Below, in pieces: positions 8,856 through 17,759 of a stretch of DNA of 64,000 nucleotides. A model generated the notes under the pieces. It was not told where the DNA came from, made no database searches, and saw nothing but the letters and a program-made list of their open reading frames with translations. Within the stretch, counting starts at the first letter, position 1, and each line of letters starts with the position of its first letter. The stretch covers positions 17,443 through 81,442 of the forward strand of contig JAYYZV010000020.1 in the NCBI GenBank assembly GCA_036339975.1, written 5' to 3'. The stretch comes from UBA830 sp036339975. GTDB lineage: Bacteria; Pseudomonadota; Alphaproteobacteria; MPNO01; UBA830. Both the position numbers and the translations under genes were made by a program.

Positions 8856-9866
8856 ATGGCAGTTCGGGTTGCAATCAATGGCTTTGGCCGCATCGGGCGG
8901 CTGACGCTTCGCGCAGCGCTGGAATCCGGTCGTAAAGACTTGGAATTTGTGGCGATCAACGATCTAGGATCGACCGAAATGAACGCACTGCTCTTACAAC
9001 GCGATACAACGCATGGGCCGTTGTCGAACAAGGTGAAAGCCACCGCGACCGGCATTAATGCCGGAAGAGGGGTGATGAAGGTGTTTGCCGAGCGGGATCC
9101 CGAAAACCTGCCCTGGGACAAACTCGGTATCGACGTCGTGCTAGAATGCACAGGTCTCTTCACCAAACGCGAAATGGCAGAAAAACATCTGAAAGCCGGC
9201 GCCAAGAAGGTGCTGATCTCCGCCCCAGGGTCCGGCGAAGACCTGACCGTTGTTTACGGCGTCAACGATCATAAGTTGCGCAAATCCCACACGGTCGTAT
9301 CGAACGCATCATGTACTACCAACTGTCTGGCTCCGGTCGCTGCGGTCATGCACAAGGCCTTCGATATCCAACAAGGCTATATGACGACGATCCACGCATA
9401 TACTGGCGATCAGCGTATTCTCGATACGCTACACAGTGATCCGCGCCGTTCCCGCGCCGCCGGCCAGTCGATGATCCCGACTTCTACAGGCGCGGCCAAG
9501 GCGGTGGGTTTGGTGCTGCCGGAATTGAATGGAAAGCTAGACGGCACGTCCATCCGCGTGCCGACGCCAAATGTGTCGGTGATCGACTTCACCTTTATCC
9601 CAAAGAAAAAGACAACGGTTGAAGCGGTGAACGCCGCGGCGGTTAGGGCTTCCAACTCCAACCGCCTGAAGGGTATTCTCAATATCAACGAAGCGCCCCT
9701 CGTGTCGTCCGACTTCAATCATAATCCGGCGTCGTCGACCTTCGACGTTACACAGACGCAAGTGGTCGATGGCAAGCTGGTTCGTGTTGTCAGCTGGTAC
9801 GACAACGAATGGGGTTTCTCCAACCGCATGCTCGATACGTCCGCGGCCATGGGAAAAATGAAATAA
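8856..9866 (+). CDS. gap: type I glyceraldehyde-3-phosphate dehydrogenase
   Basis: Oxidises glyceraldehyde-3-phosphate with phosphate and NAD to 1,3-bisphosphoglycerate. NGFGRIGR (8-15) binds NAD. The active-site stretch SNASCTTNCLAP carries Cys153, and TIHAYTGDQ carries His180. WYDNEWGFSNRM is near the C-terminus. At 336 residues it is full length. The start is supported by a strong GGAGG ribosome site 10 bases upstream. It lies 64 bases after tkt and is followed by a terminator hairpin before pgk. Confidence 0.97.
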   Translation: MAVRVAINGFGRIGRLTLRAALESGRKDLEFVAINDLGSTEMNALLLQRDTTHGPLSNKVKATATGINAGRGVMKVFAERDPENLPWDKLGIDVVLECTGLFTKREMAEKHLKAGAKKVLISAPGSGEDLTVVYGVNDHKLRKSHTVVSNASCTTNCLAPVAAVMHKAFDIQQGYMTTIHAYTGDQRILDTLHSDPRRSRAAGQSMIPTSTGAAKAVGLVLPELNGKLDGTSIRVPTPNVSVIDFTFIPKKKTTVEAVNAAAVRASNSNRLKGILNINEAPLVSSDFNHNPASSTFDVTQTQVVDGKLVRVVSWYDNEWGFSNRMLDTSAAMGKMK

Positions 9867-9904
9867 CAGCGCGCCTCTATCATCATTGAGGTCACGAAAA
9901 AGAT

Positions 9905-9956
9905 CCTTCACCCTAAGGAGCCACGGCTGGGTTGTACGCAGGGTGAGGGTTTTTTT
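9905..9956 (+). terminator. hairpin with U-run between gap and pgk
   Basis: CCTTCACCCT (9905-9914) pairs with AGGGTGAGGG (9940-9949) as a ten-base stem with one G-U pair, followed directly by seven T (9950-9956). The loop of about 25 bases may hold a smaller hairpin. The pgk ribosome site follows within 15 bases, so the element probably acts as a partial terminator that sets the gap to pgk ratio. Confidence 0.75.
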
Positions 9957-9973
9957 ATAAGGACATAATACGG

Positions 9974-11161
9974 ATGTTCAAGACCATCGACGACTACGAG
10001 GTTAGCGGCAAGAAAGTTTTGCTCCGCGCGGATTTAAACGTACCGATGCGTGACGGCAAGGTGATTGACGCTACCCGTCTCGAGAGGTTCGCGCCAACAG
10101 TCACAGAACTGAGCGACAAAGGTGCGATAGTGATCGTAGCTTCTCATTTTGGCCGCCCCAATGGCGAATGCAATCCGGAAATGTCCCTCGCACCGCTGGC
10201 CGGCATCCTGTCGAGTGCGTTGGGCGGTCGGAACGTCACCTTTGTTGATGATTGCATCGGTCCGGATGTGAAAAAAGTAATTGATGCGGCCAACGGAGGC
10301 GATGTCGTCCTGCTGGAAAACTTGCGCTATCACTCGGGCGAAGAGGCCAACGACCCGGTTTTCGCAAAACAGTTGTCTTCGCTTGCGGATCTGTACGTAA
10401 ATGACGCGTTCTCCGCCGCGCATCGGGCGCATGCGTCCACGGCGACCCTCGCGGACCTGTTGCCCGCGGCGGCAGGACGTTTAATGCAAGCGGAACTAGA
10501 AGCGCTAGATTTGGCGCTCGGCAATCCCGAACGTCCGGTCGGTGCCATTGTTGGCGGCGCCAAGATTTCTACCAAGCTCGACCTGCTCGGTAACCTTGTC
10601 AAAAAAGTGGATATGCTGGCAATCGGCGGGGCGATGGCGAACACGTTTCTTCATGCCCTCGGTACAGATGTAGGCAAGTCTCTGTGCGAACACGAAATGG
10701 CTGGTACCGCATTGCAGATTCTCGCCGCCGCCGACGAGGCCGACTGTCAGATTGTTCTGCCGTTGGACGCGGCCGTTTCTGTCGAATTGTCGGAAGGCGC
10801 ACCCAGCCATGTTGTGCCGACCACTGCAATCCCAGACGATATGATGATGCTTGACGTAGGACCGGGCAGCGCGAACGCGCTGGCCGCAAAGTTAGGCGAG
10901 CTGAAAACGTTGGTCTGGAACGGCCCACTCGGCGCGTTCGAAATTCCACCCTTTGATGCGGGGACGGTTATGGTCGCCACAGTGGCGGCTGATCTTACCC
11001 GATCCGGATCTTTGAAAACCGTGGCGGGCGGCGGCGACACCGTGGCTGCATTGGTGGCGGCTGAAGTCCTCGACGAATTTTCTTATGTTTCAACCGCGGG
11101 CGGTGCTTTCCTTGAATGGCTGGAAGGTAAGGAGCTGCCCGGCGTCAAGGCACTTGGGTAA
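9974..11161 (+). CDS. pgk: phosphoglycerate kinase
   Basis: Transfers phosphate between 1,3-bisphosphoglycerate and ADP. The N-terminal signature KVLLRADLNVPMRDG, the HFGRPNG substrate motif, LLENLRYHSGEE, the GGAKISTKLDLL segment and the nucleotide-binding end (VAGGGDTVAAL, STAGGAFLEWLEG) are all present. At 395 residues it has the usual length. A GGACATAA-type ribosome site precedes the ATG. Fructose-bisphosphate aldolase, often the next gene in Alphaproteobacteria, is not here; the convergent gene on the minus strand begins its 3' end three bases later. Confidence 0.97.
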   Translation: MFKTIDDYEVSGKKVLLRADLNVPMRDGKVIDATRLERFAPTVTELSDKGAIVIVASHFGRPNGECNPEMSLAPLAGILSSALGGRNVTFVDDCIGPDVKKVIDAANGGDVVLLENLRYHSGEEANDPVFAKQLSSLADLYVNDAFSAAHRAHASTATLADLLPAAAGRLMQAELEALDLALGNPERPVGAIVGGAKISTKLDLLGNLVKKVDMLAIGGAMANTFLHALGTDVGKSLCEHEMAGTALQILAAADEADCQIVLPLDAAVSVELSEGAPSHVVPTTAIPDDMMMLDVGPGSANALAAKLGELKTLVWNGPLGAFEIPPFDAGTVMVATVAADLTRSGSLKTVAGGGDTVAALVAAEVLDEFSYVSTAGGAFLEWLEGKELPGVKALG

Positions 11162-11163
11162 AT

Positions 11164-11886
11164 CTAAACCCGCGTTTTTTCGACGATAAACTCCTTGATT
11201 TCATCTTCCGTCATGGCTCCGGGGAACATTTCTGCGCGCATCGCCACACGCTGGTTGCTGATATCTCGGATGGCGTCCTTCATGCGGGAAAGGTCGTCGC
11301 CAGACTTGATCAGCTCGACGCATATTTTTGCTTGTTCAGCGTAGTGATCTTTCTCATCGTCATAGATGATTTTCATCGCCTTGGACGTCATGTCGTTGAC
11401 CGTGCTGCCGGATAGCTTAGCGCCTTCGCGGAACAGCCGCGCACCCCCACCCTCGGTAAAGCCTACGGCCGCCCGGGTGAGTTCGTCATCGACGTAGCCA
11501 CGGCGTAGATCGCCTAGCTTTTTTTCCTCAGATAGCTGCACGGTATCCTCGACGTCGATTTTCCGGCCCATCACATGCTCGAAAATATCGGCCAGCATCA
11601 CGTAGTGGTTGAATTCTTCCGTCAGCTGAGTCAGCAGAAAATGATATTCGTGTCGATCAATGGATTTATCGACCTCCGGAAACCGATCGACGAGTGTCGT
11701 CAGTTCCCGATGCAGGCCGTTAAAGAAGCCATCCACCGGATTCAACTCTTTCCAGAGTTGTGCCTTCAGATAGAAGGCATGGTCCTCGTCGGTAGCATCT
11801 GAGTAGTAGCGCTTTGCGATTTCCCCCTCGCATTCCCAATAGGGCCACGCGACGTCCACCAGTGCTTTTTCGATATCGGCAGTCAC
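11164..11886 (-). CDS. ferritin-like diiron protein of unknown role
   Basis: A mostly helical protein of 240 residues. Two ExxH pairs in separate helices, EEFNH (90-94) and DDEKDH (176-181), plus acidic residues such as E61 and E145, suit a ferritin-like four-helix diiron site. The start at the GTG at 11886 is favoured because GGAGG stands six bases upstream; an ATG at 11949 has no comparable site. Such folds include oxidases, oxygenases and iron-storage proteins, and I cannot place it further. It diverges from the flavoprotein gene at 12001 and converges on pgk. Family placement is an inference from motif spacing. Confidence 0.6.
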   Translation of the reverse strand: MTADIEKALVDVAWPYWECEGEIAKRYYSDATDEDHAFYLKAQLWKELNPVDGFFNGLHRELTTLVDRFPEVDKSIDRHEYHFLLTQLTEEFNHYVMLADIFEHVMGRKIDVEDTVQLSEEKKLGDLRRGYVDDELTRAAVGFTEGGGARLFREGAKLSGSTVNDMTSKAMKIIYDDEKDHYAEQAKICVELIKSGDDLSRMKDAIRDISNQRVAMRAEMFPGAMTEDEIKEFIVEKTRV

Positions 11887-12000
11887 ACCCGACCTCCAAT
11901 TAACTAGTCCATCCCGTATTTTAGCAACCCTGTATCCGTTACACCACATTGCGGAGCTGGCCCGGATTGGCGATTATGCTGCTAAGGGAGTTTAAGAATT

Positions 12001-13695
12001 ATGATTCATCTTGAGACCGACGTTCTTGTTGTCGGATCAGGCGGCGCAGGCATGTATGCTGCTATCGGGGCAGCCCGAAACGGTGCAGAAGTGATCCTTG
12101 CCGACAAGTCAATGATTAGTCGCGGCGGGGCAACGATTATGGCACAAATGACGACCGCTGCCGCACTTGGCGAACAGGAACCGGACAGCTGGGAAAAGCA
12201 TTTTGAAGACACACTCAATGCTGGCCGGGGCCTCTGCAACGAGGGCCTATCGGCTATCCTTTGCGAGGAAGCGATTGACCGCATCCGCGAAATGGATGAG
12301 TGGAAGGTCGGCTGGGCGAGAAAGGAAGGCAAGATTACTGGCGTTATGGCACCGGGTCACAGTGTTCCGCGATGTGTTTATGTCGACTTTCTCAATACCG
12401 GTCCGGCCGTCGCCAAATGTTTGCGCACTCAGGCTGCGCGCGCGGATTCCGTGATGCGGGTCAGCGGTCTAGCCATAAATGATGTTGTGATTGATGACGG
12501 CGTCGTGTTGGGCGCGGTCGGCTGGAATCTGGAAGATAAAACGCCTGTCACCATCGCCGCCAATGCTGTGATTCTGGCGGCCGGCGGGCTGACGCGGCTT
12601 TATGCTCGTAACAGCGCATCGGTCAACATGAACGGTGATGCCTACGCGATGGCATTGCGCGCGGGCGCGGATCTGATAGATATGGAATTCCCACAGTTCT
12701 TTCCCATTGGGCATCTGGCGCCGCGGCTGGTTGGGATGGATCCGATCATGTGGGATCCGTTCCGCTATAAGCTGGGCGGGAGACTTTTCAATGCCGAGGG
12801 AGAAGAATTTCTCCACCGCTATGGTGGCGAGGACGCTGAGAAATATACTACCACCCGCGATATCATTTCCTACGGCATAACGAAGGAAAACGAAGCCGGT
12901 CGTGCAACGGAAAACGGCGGCGTGCATCTCAGTTTTCAGCACATTTCTGAAGAAGATCTACGCGAAGCGTTCGGTCCGGTAATCGATAAGCTGGCCAAGA
13001 ACGGTATCGACCTGACTAAGCGCACCATCGAAGTCTCGCCTATCGCCCACTACCACATGGGAGGTATCCGCGTGAACGGGCAGATGGAAACCGGTATTCC
13101 CGGCCTGTATGGGGCAGGCGAGGCTGTCGGGGGTGCTAATGGTGCTAACCGCCTGTCTGGCAATGCGATCCCTGAAGCCTTTGTGTTTGGCGAACGGGCT
13201 GGAAAATTCGCCGCCGACTACGCGCGTGGGCGTAGCCGCATCTGGTCTGGTGCAGCCGCGGGAGAGCATCTTGACCGGCTGAACAGCTTAAATGGCAGGC
13301 AAAGCGACGCTAACGGCGAAAAGGCGGCGCTGGGAGAGATGTGGGCTGAACTGCAGAAACTAATGTGGAACAACGTCGGCGTACTGCGGACCGGCAATAA
13401 ACTGACAACGGCGCTGAAACGCATAGGCGATTTGCGCGCCCAGCTCGACGACATTTCCCCGGCGGCCGATACCGAATTCAACATGACCTTGCAGGATTGG
13501 TATGATTTACGTTCTGCGTTGCTGACCGCGGAATCCGTGGCTCTGGCTGCGATCAACCGCACCGAAAGCCGGGGTGCCCATCAGCGTGAGGATTTCGAGG
13601 AAATGGATTCTGCCCAGACGCACAATCAGCGTTTGCGTCTCGACGACCATGGTGATCTCATTTCAGATTATCTGCCCGTGGGAGCTGCTCCATGA
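12001..13695 (+). CDS. fumarate reductase/succinate dehydrogenase-type flavoprotein
   Basis: A 564-residue FAD protein. It has an N-terminal dinucleotide-binding motif (VVGSGGAGMYAAIGAAR), SRGGATIMAQM for FAD contact, HYHMGGIRVNG in the substrate-binding region and GLYGAGEAVGGANGANRL near the second FAD half-site. It resembles SdhA/FrdA and related FAD dehydrogenases. A good GGGAG ribosome site precedes the ATG. Its stop overlaps the start of a small 2Fe-2S protein gene (ATGA), so the two likely form a complex. No membrane anchor subunits are nearby, which argues against the respiratory complex. The substrate is unknown; a soluble 2-enoate or dicarboxylate reductase or dehydrogenase is plausible. 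Confidence 0.88.
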   Translation: MIHLETDVLVVGSGGAGMYAAIGAARNGAEVILADKSMISRGGATIMAQMTTAAALGEQEPDSWEKHFEDTLNAGRGLCNEGLSAILCEEAIDRIREMDEWKVGWARKEGKITGVMAPGHSVPRCVYVDFLNTGPAVAKCLRTQAARADSVMRVSGLAINDVVIDDGVVLGAVGWNLEDKTPVTIAANAVILAAGGLTRLYARNSASVNMNGDAYAMALRAGADLIDMEFPQFFPIGHLAPRLVGMDPIMWDPFRYKLGGRLFNAEGEEFLHRYGGEDAEKYTTTRDIISYGITKENEAGRATENGGVHLSFQHISEEDLREAFGPVIDKLAKNGIDLTKRTIEVSPIAHYHMGGIRVNGQMETGIPGLYGAGEAVGGANGANRLSGNAIPEAFVFGERAGKFAADYARGRSRIWSGAAAGEHLDRLNSLNGRQSDANGEKAALGEMWAELQKLMWNNVGVLRTGNKLTTALKRIGDLRAQLDDISPAADTEFNMTLQDWYDLRSALLTAESVALAAINRTESRGAHQREDFEEMDSAQTHNQRLRLDDHGDLISDYLPVGAAP

Positions 13696-14060
13696 ATATT
13701 GTTCCAGAAACAGTACCTATTTCGATCGAGCGTGGTGCGCCGGGAGAGGAAAGTCATGTCGAGAACTATGATGTTCCCTATCGTGAGGGCATGTCCGTTC
13801 TCGACGCGGTGGTCTGGATTCGCACTCATATCGATTCCTCGGTCGCGTTCCGCTATAGCTGCGTTAACGCGAATGCGTGCAAGGAATGCATGGTAGCGGT
13901 CAACGGCAAAACCGAATATGCCTGCACTGCGCGGCTGTTGACCGACGGTACCACCGTTGCACCGCTGGCCAACAAGACACTGATACGGGACCTGGTGACG
14001 GATATAGTACCACCGAAAGAGAACCTGCGGACAATCCTTGCGGAGCGGGGTGAAGGGTAG
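13692..14060 (+). CDS. stand-alone 2Fe-2S protein (SdhB N-terminal-like)
   Basis: A 122-residue protein with one ferredoxin-like domain. Cys57, Cys63, Cys66 and Cys78 (C-x5-C-x2-C-x11-C, in CVNANACKECMVAVNG and YACTARL) match the 2Fe-2S domain of SdhB/FrdB, with one extra residue in the first loop. The C-terminal domain that carries the 4Fe-4S and 3Fe-4S clusters in normal SdhB is absent. The gene has no frameshift and ends cleanly, so it looks like a genuine single-domain subunit. It is coupled by a four-base overlap to the flavoprotein gene and probably passes electrons to or from it. Confidence 0.85.
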   Translation: MNIVPETVPISIERGAPGEESHVENYDVPYREGMSVLDAVVWIRTHIDSSVAFRYSCVNANACKECMVAVNGKTEYACTARLLTDGTTVAPLANKTLIRDLVTDIVPPKENLRTILAERGEG

Positions 14061-14083
14061 TCCGCTGCGGCTTATCCCGGCGA

Positions 14084-15145
14084 TTAGATGTTCTGATCGT
14101 CGCCGGAGTGACTTGTTACGAAGGGTGGATTTTCCGCTGCCAGCATCTTTTCTACTACTCGACGTGCCTGCAACACGCCAGCATCGGCGTTTATGTCGAT
14201 GCCCTGCCAGCTAGCCCCAGCACTGTCAATGCTATGCTGCTGTGCCGCCAAAATATCTACATCCTCTCCAAACGCGGTGCCGGCGGCTTTGGCGAGAAAC
14301 TTAGTCAGTTCATTGTCTTCGAGGCGGTAATTGCGTGCGTGGTGCCAGAAGTAGTGACATGATTTTTCGGTTTCGGGTGTGATAGTGTGGTTGGAATACA
14401 CGGTGATGCCTTCGTCCCGGTTACCGTCGCGTGCGCCGGTACCGGCATTTGCGCATCCGGCGTCGATGACAACGTGGGTCGGCGCCGTCCATGTGATGAG
14501 CTGCCAGCGGTCCACGTTGCCCGGGAAATTGCCGGCACCCGCAAACATCCCCGGCGGTGGTTTGTCCATGATCCACCGGTCGATATGAATGCGATCGTCA
14601 TCACGCTGCGTATCTAACGGTGCATCGGTCACACCGTCCGCACCCAGCGTGGTCGCATGGACAAACTGCACATGCGATAGATCAAGCAGGTTGTCTACCA
14701 GTAGCTGGTGATTTCCCTCGACGTAGAAATAGCCTGTGTTGGAGACCCAGTTCGGGTCTTCGTTCCAGTGATAGTCGGGGATCAACTCCGGGTCAGCCTT
14801 GTCCGTATCGCCCGGCCAGATCCAAATATAGCGGTAAAGTTCGACCGCCGGGTAGGATCGAACTCTGGCGTCTGGCGGTACCCGGGACTGGCCAGGGACG
14901 GAAACACAGGCACCGGACGCATCGAATTCTAGTCCATGATATCCGCACTGAATTGCATTGCCCACCCGTTTTCCCAGCGAGAGTGGCAGGTGGCGATGAC
15001 AGCAACGGTCTTCCAATGCAGCGGGTGCGCCGTCCTCGCTCCGGAACAGCACCACCGGATCGCCGCAGATCGTGCGGCCGAGCAGTTTGTTGTCGACCTC
15101 ATGGCTTTCAGCGGCGACGTACCAGGCGTTTTTGACGAAGTTCAT
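14084..15145 (-). CDS. Rieske non-heme iron oxygenase (VanA-like)
   Basis: A 353-residue aromatic-ring-hydroxylating-type oxygenase. The Rieske centre ligands are in CCHRH (C48, H50) and CGYHG (C67, H70). The mononuclear iron motif is in LLDLSHVQFVHATT, with two His and an Asp. Length and layout match single-component vanillate O-demethylase or related N- and O-demethylases, not alpha/beta dioxygenases. Its ATG overlaps the stop of the molybdenum-hydroxylase gene (four bases), so both are translated together. A dedicated reductase is not encoded next to it; the convergent 2Fe-2S protein is not of the usual VanB type. The substrate is unknown. Confidence 0.88.
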   Translation of the reverse strand: MNFVKNAWYVAAESHEVDNKLLGRTICGDPVVLFRSEDGAPAALEDRCCHRHLPLSLGKRVGNAIQCGYHGLEFDASGACVSVPGQSRVPPDARVRSYPAVELYRYIWIWPGDTDKADPELIPDYHWNEDPNWVSNTGYFYVEGNHQLLVDNLLDLSHVQFVHATTLGADGVTDAPLDTQRDDDRIHIDRWIMDKPPPGMFAGAGNFPGNVDRWQLITWTAPTHVVIDAGCANAGTGARDGNRDEGITVYSNHTITPETEKSCHYFWHHARNYRLEDNELTKFLAKAAGTAFGEDVDILAAQQHSIDSAGASWQGIDINADAGVLQARRVVEKMLAAENPPFVTSHSGDDQNI

Positions 15146-17460
15146 TTAGCGGCCTCCGTAATCATCTCCACGATCCGCTTTGGTTCGATTGGGAGCTCCC
15201 GGATCACCACCCCGAAATCTGATAGTGCATCGTCGATGGCGGACGCGATGGCGGATGTCACCGGGATCGTGCCACCTTCACCGGCGCCCTTAACACCCAG
15301 AGGGTTCAGCGGCGTCGGGCTTTCCATGTGAACTATGTCATAGGACGGCACCTCCGTCGCGGACGGAAGAAGGTATTCCCCAAAATTAGTGGTTTGTGGC
15401 TGTCCCTGGTCGTCGTAAATCATGCGTTCGAACAAACTGCAGCCCAAACCGTGAGCGGCACCACCGGTGATCTGGCCCTCGACGATGTTCGGGTTGATCA
15501 GCCGGCCACTGTCATGGACGATCACGTAGTTCAATATCTGAACATGGCCGGTACCGGGGTCAACCTCGACCTCTACCACGTGCACGCCGTTGCAATAGGT
15601 CAGGGTAGGCGGGTTGAAATTTGCGGTAGCTTCCATCCCCGGATCGACGCTACCGGGCAGCGAGAAACCCGGCATCCCCTGAACCGCGCGGGCGACATTG
15701 CCAAGGCTGACTGACATGTCGGTTACGCCGCGCACCGATATTTTTCCATCGGCGATCTCCAAATCTTCTTCCGCCGCTTCCAAAATATGGGCGGCGACTT
15801 TTAGCGCCTTGTTCCGGACTTCCATAGACGCGACATGGACAGACGAACCGGCCGTCACTGCCTGCCGGCTGGCAAACGCGCCAAGACCGAGCGAGATCGT
15901 TCCGGTGTCGCCCATAACGACTTCTATATCGTCGATCGCCGCGCCCATCTGTTCGGCGCAGACCTGAGCGAGGGCGGTTTTCAGCCCCTGACCCTGATCT
16001 GTCGCGCCGGTATAGACTACGATTTTGCCCGACGGCTTAATGCGGACGATGGCTGATTCGAACGGCCCGCGCCCGGTGCCTTCCACATAGTTGGCGACGC
16101 CTATCCCGATATAGCGGCCTTCCGTTCTGGCTCCGTTACGGCGAGCATCGAAATCCGCATAACCCGCGCGCGCTAGTGCGTTGTCCAGTGCCGCCCGATA
16201 GTCGCCGGAATCGTATGCCATAATTGCGCCATCGCGGGTTTTAATTTGGGTGTCGTATGGCATGGCTTCGGGTGGAATCAGGTTGCGGCGACGGACGTCG
16301 ACCCTGTCGAGATTCAGCTCACGCGCGATCCGGTCCATGAGTCTTTCCATCGCAAACGTGCCCTGCGGGCGTCCCGCGCCGCGTACCGGGGTGACTGGGG
16401 TCATGTTGGTCAATGCCAACTTTACGTCGAGCGACATACTCGGCAACTCGTACGGCCCAAGAAAATTCGTCGCCGCGTTATAGGGAAGGTTGACACCATA
16501 GGGCGTATACGCGCCGTGATCGTGGGCCATGAAGCCGCGCACGCCCAGCAGATGGCCGTCCGCATCGGTTGCAACTTCAAGATCCCAAAACTGGTCGCGT
16601 TCCATGGTGGCGGCGGTAAAATGCTCACGCCGGTCTTCCACCCATTTGACCGGTCTTCCCAGCAAAAGAGTGGCAACCGGGATTACGACCTCTTCTTGAT
16701 AGAAGACGAATTTTGGCCCAAAACCTCCACCGACATTGGGCGTTATGACCCGAATGCGGTCTTCCGGCAGGCTCAGCAACTCTACTAGGATTGATTGTGC
16801 CCGGTGGGCCATCTGGGTTGCCGACCAGACCGTCAGGCGTCCGTCACGTTCGTCGATGCGGGCGGCAACTCCGCGGCACTCCATGGCGTGGCCGAGGCCT
16901 TTGTGTTGATACAGCGTTTCCCGGAACACGTGCCCGGCACCGGCGAATGCTGAATCTATTTCTCCATAGGCCAGTGTAAACTCGGCGACGATGTTGTTAG
17001 TCAGGGCAGTATGAGCTTTCGGCGCCTCGCTTCTCAGAGCGCCGAGGTAGTCTACCGAGACGGGCAGAGTGTCGTAGGATACGTTGACCAATGCGGCGGC
17101 ATCTTCCGCGCCATACGCCGTTTCGGTGATCACGACTGCGACCGGCTCGCCCACGTGACGGACTTCCCCGTCGGCAAGGACAGATGGGTTGGCCGACAGC
17201 TTGAGTGCACCGGACGGTTGTTCCACCGGCATAACGGTATCGGTCAGATGCGGCCGAAGGTCTTCCAGCGTGTAGGCGGCGACGACGCCATCAGCCGCTA
17301 AGGCGGCAGATGTGTCTATTCCGGTAATCCGGGCATGTGCGAACGGGCTGCGCACGAAGGCAGCATGAAGCATACCGGGCAGGTGAATGTCATCCAGATA
17401 CCGGCCGTTCCCGCGCAGCAGCGCAGGGTCTTCCACACGTTTGATTCTCTGGCCAAACAT
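15142..17460 (-). CDS. xanthine dehydrogenase/CoxL-family molybdenum hydroxylase large subunit
   Basis: A protein of about 772 residues covering the aldehyde oxidase/xanthine dehydrogenase molybdopterin-binding domains. The N-terminus has FGQRIKRVEDPALLRGNGRY. NVGGGFGPKF and PVRGAGRPQG form molybdopterin-binding loops, and the catalytic Glu lies in GVKGAGEGG near the C-terminus. The CO-dehydrogenase loop with the copper-binding Cys is absent, so this is not a true CoxL. The ATG at 17460 is preferred; a GTG at 17469 is too close to the GAGGG site. The FAD and 2Fe-2S partner subunits (CoxM, CoxS type) are missing from the neighbourhood. It is coupled to a Rieske oxygenase. Confidence 0.88.
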   Translation of the reverse strand: MFGQRIKRVEDPALLRGNGRYLDDIHLPGMLHAAFVRSPFAHARITGIDTSAALAADGVVAAYTLEDLRPHLTDTVMPVEQPSGALKLSANPSVLADGEVRHVGEPVAVVITETAYGAEDAAALVNVSYDTLPVSVDYLGALRSEAPKAHTALTNNIVAEFTLAYGEIDSAFAGAGHVFRETLYQHKGLGHAMECRGVAARIDERDGRLTVWSATQMAHRAQSILVELLSLPEDRIRVITPNVGGGFGPKFVFYQEEVVIPVATLLLGRPVKWVEDRREHFTAATMERDQFWDLEVATDADGHLLGVRGFMAHDHGAYTPYGVNLPYNAATNFLGPYELPSMSLDVKLALTNMTPVTPVRGAGRPQGTFAMERLMDRIARELNLDRVDVRRRNLIPPEAMPYDTQIKTRDGAIMAYDSGDYRAALDNALARAGYADFDARRNGARTEGRYIGIGVANYVEGTGRGPFESAIVRIKPSGKIVVYTGATDQGQGLKTALAQVCAEQMGAAIDDIEVVMGDTGTISLGLGAFASRQAVTAGSSVHVASMEVRNKALKVAAHILEAAEEDLEIADGKISVRGVTDMSVSLGNVARAVQGMPGFSLPGSVDPGMEATANFNPPTLTYCNGVHVVEVEVDPGTGHVQILNYVIVHDSGRLINPNIVEGQITGGAAHGLGCSLFERMIYDDQGQPQTTNFGEYLLPSATEVPSYDIVHMESPTPLNPLGVKGAGEGGTIPVTSAIASAIDDALSDFGVVIRELPIEPKRIVEMITEAAK

Positions 17461-17759
17461 TTGCCACACGCTCCCTCAATTCGAATAGAATACCGGCCCA
17501 GTGCGCTCACGTCATCCTCACGGAGGGTAGATTCACACTCTTATGCCCCAGCAAACACCTATTAAGACGTTCAGCCTACGCCGCTGCGAGAGGTGATCGA
17601 AGTTCAACCGGGAGCCCGGCCATCGCTCGAAGCGACGGCTGACACATTGTGAACAGCTCTGTGGCTCAATGATCGGTATCTTTACCTAACTTATCACCGC
17701 CGGGAAAAAAGAACTGGTTTTCGCTTGCTTGCCATCGTCTGCCGATCCATCTTCCGCTT

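Noticed and set aside
12001..14060. Succinate dehydrogenase (complex II) genes
   Set aside because: Membrane anchor genes and the second half of SdhB are absent, and the pair lies outside any respiratory cluster.
15142..17460. True carbon monoxide dehydrogenase large subunit
   Set aside because: The active-site loop lacks the copper-binding Cys; the molybdenum-hydroxylase family is broader than CO oxidation. The same holds for 40141-42477.
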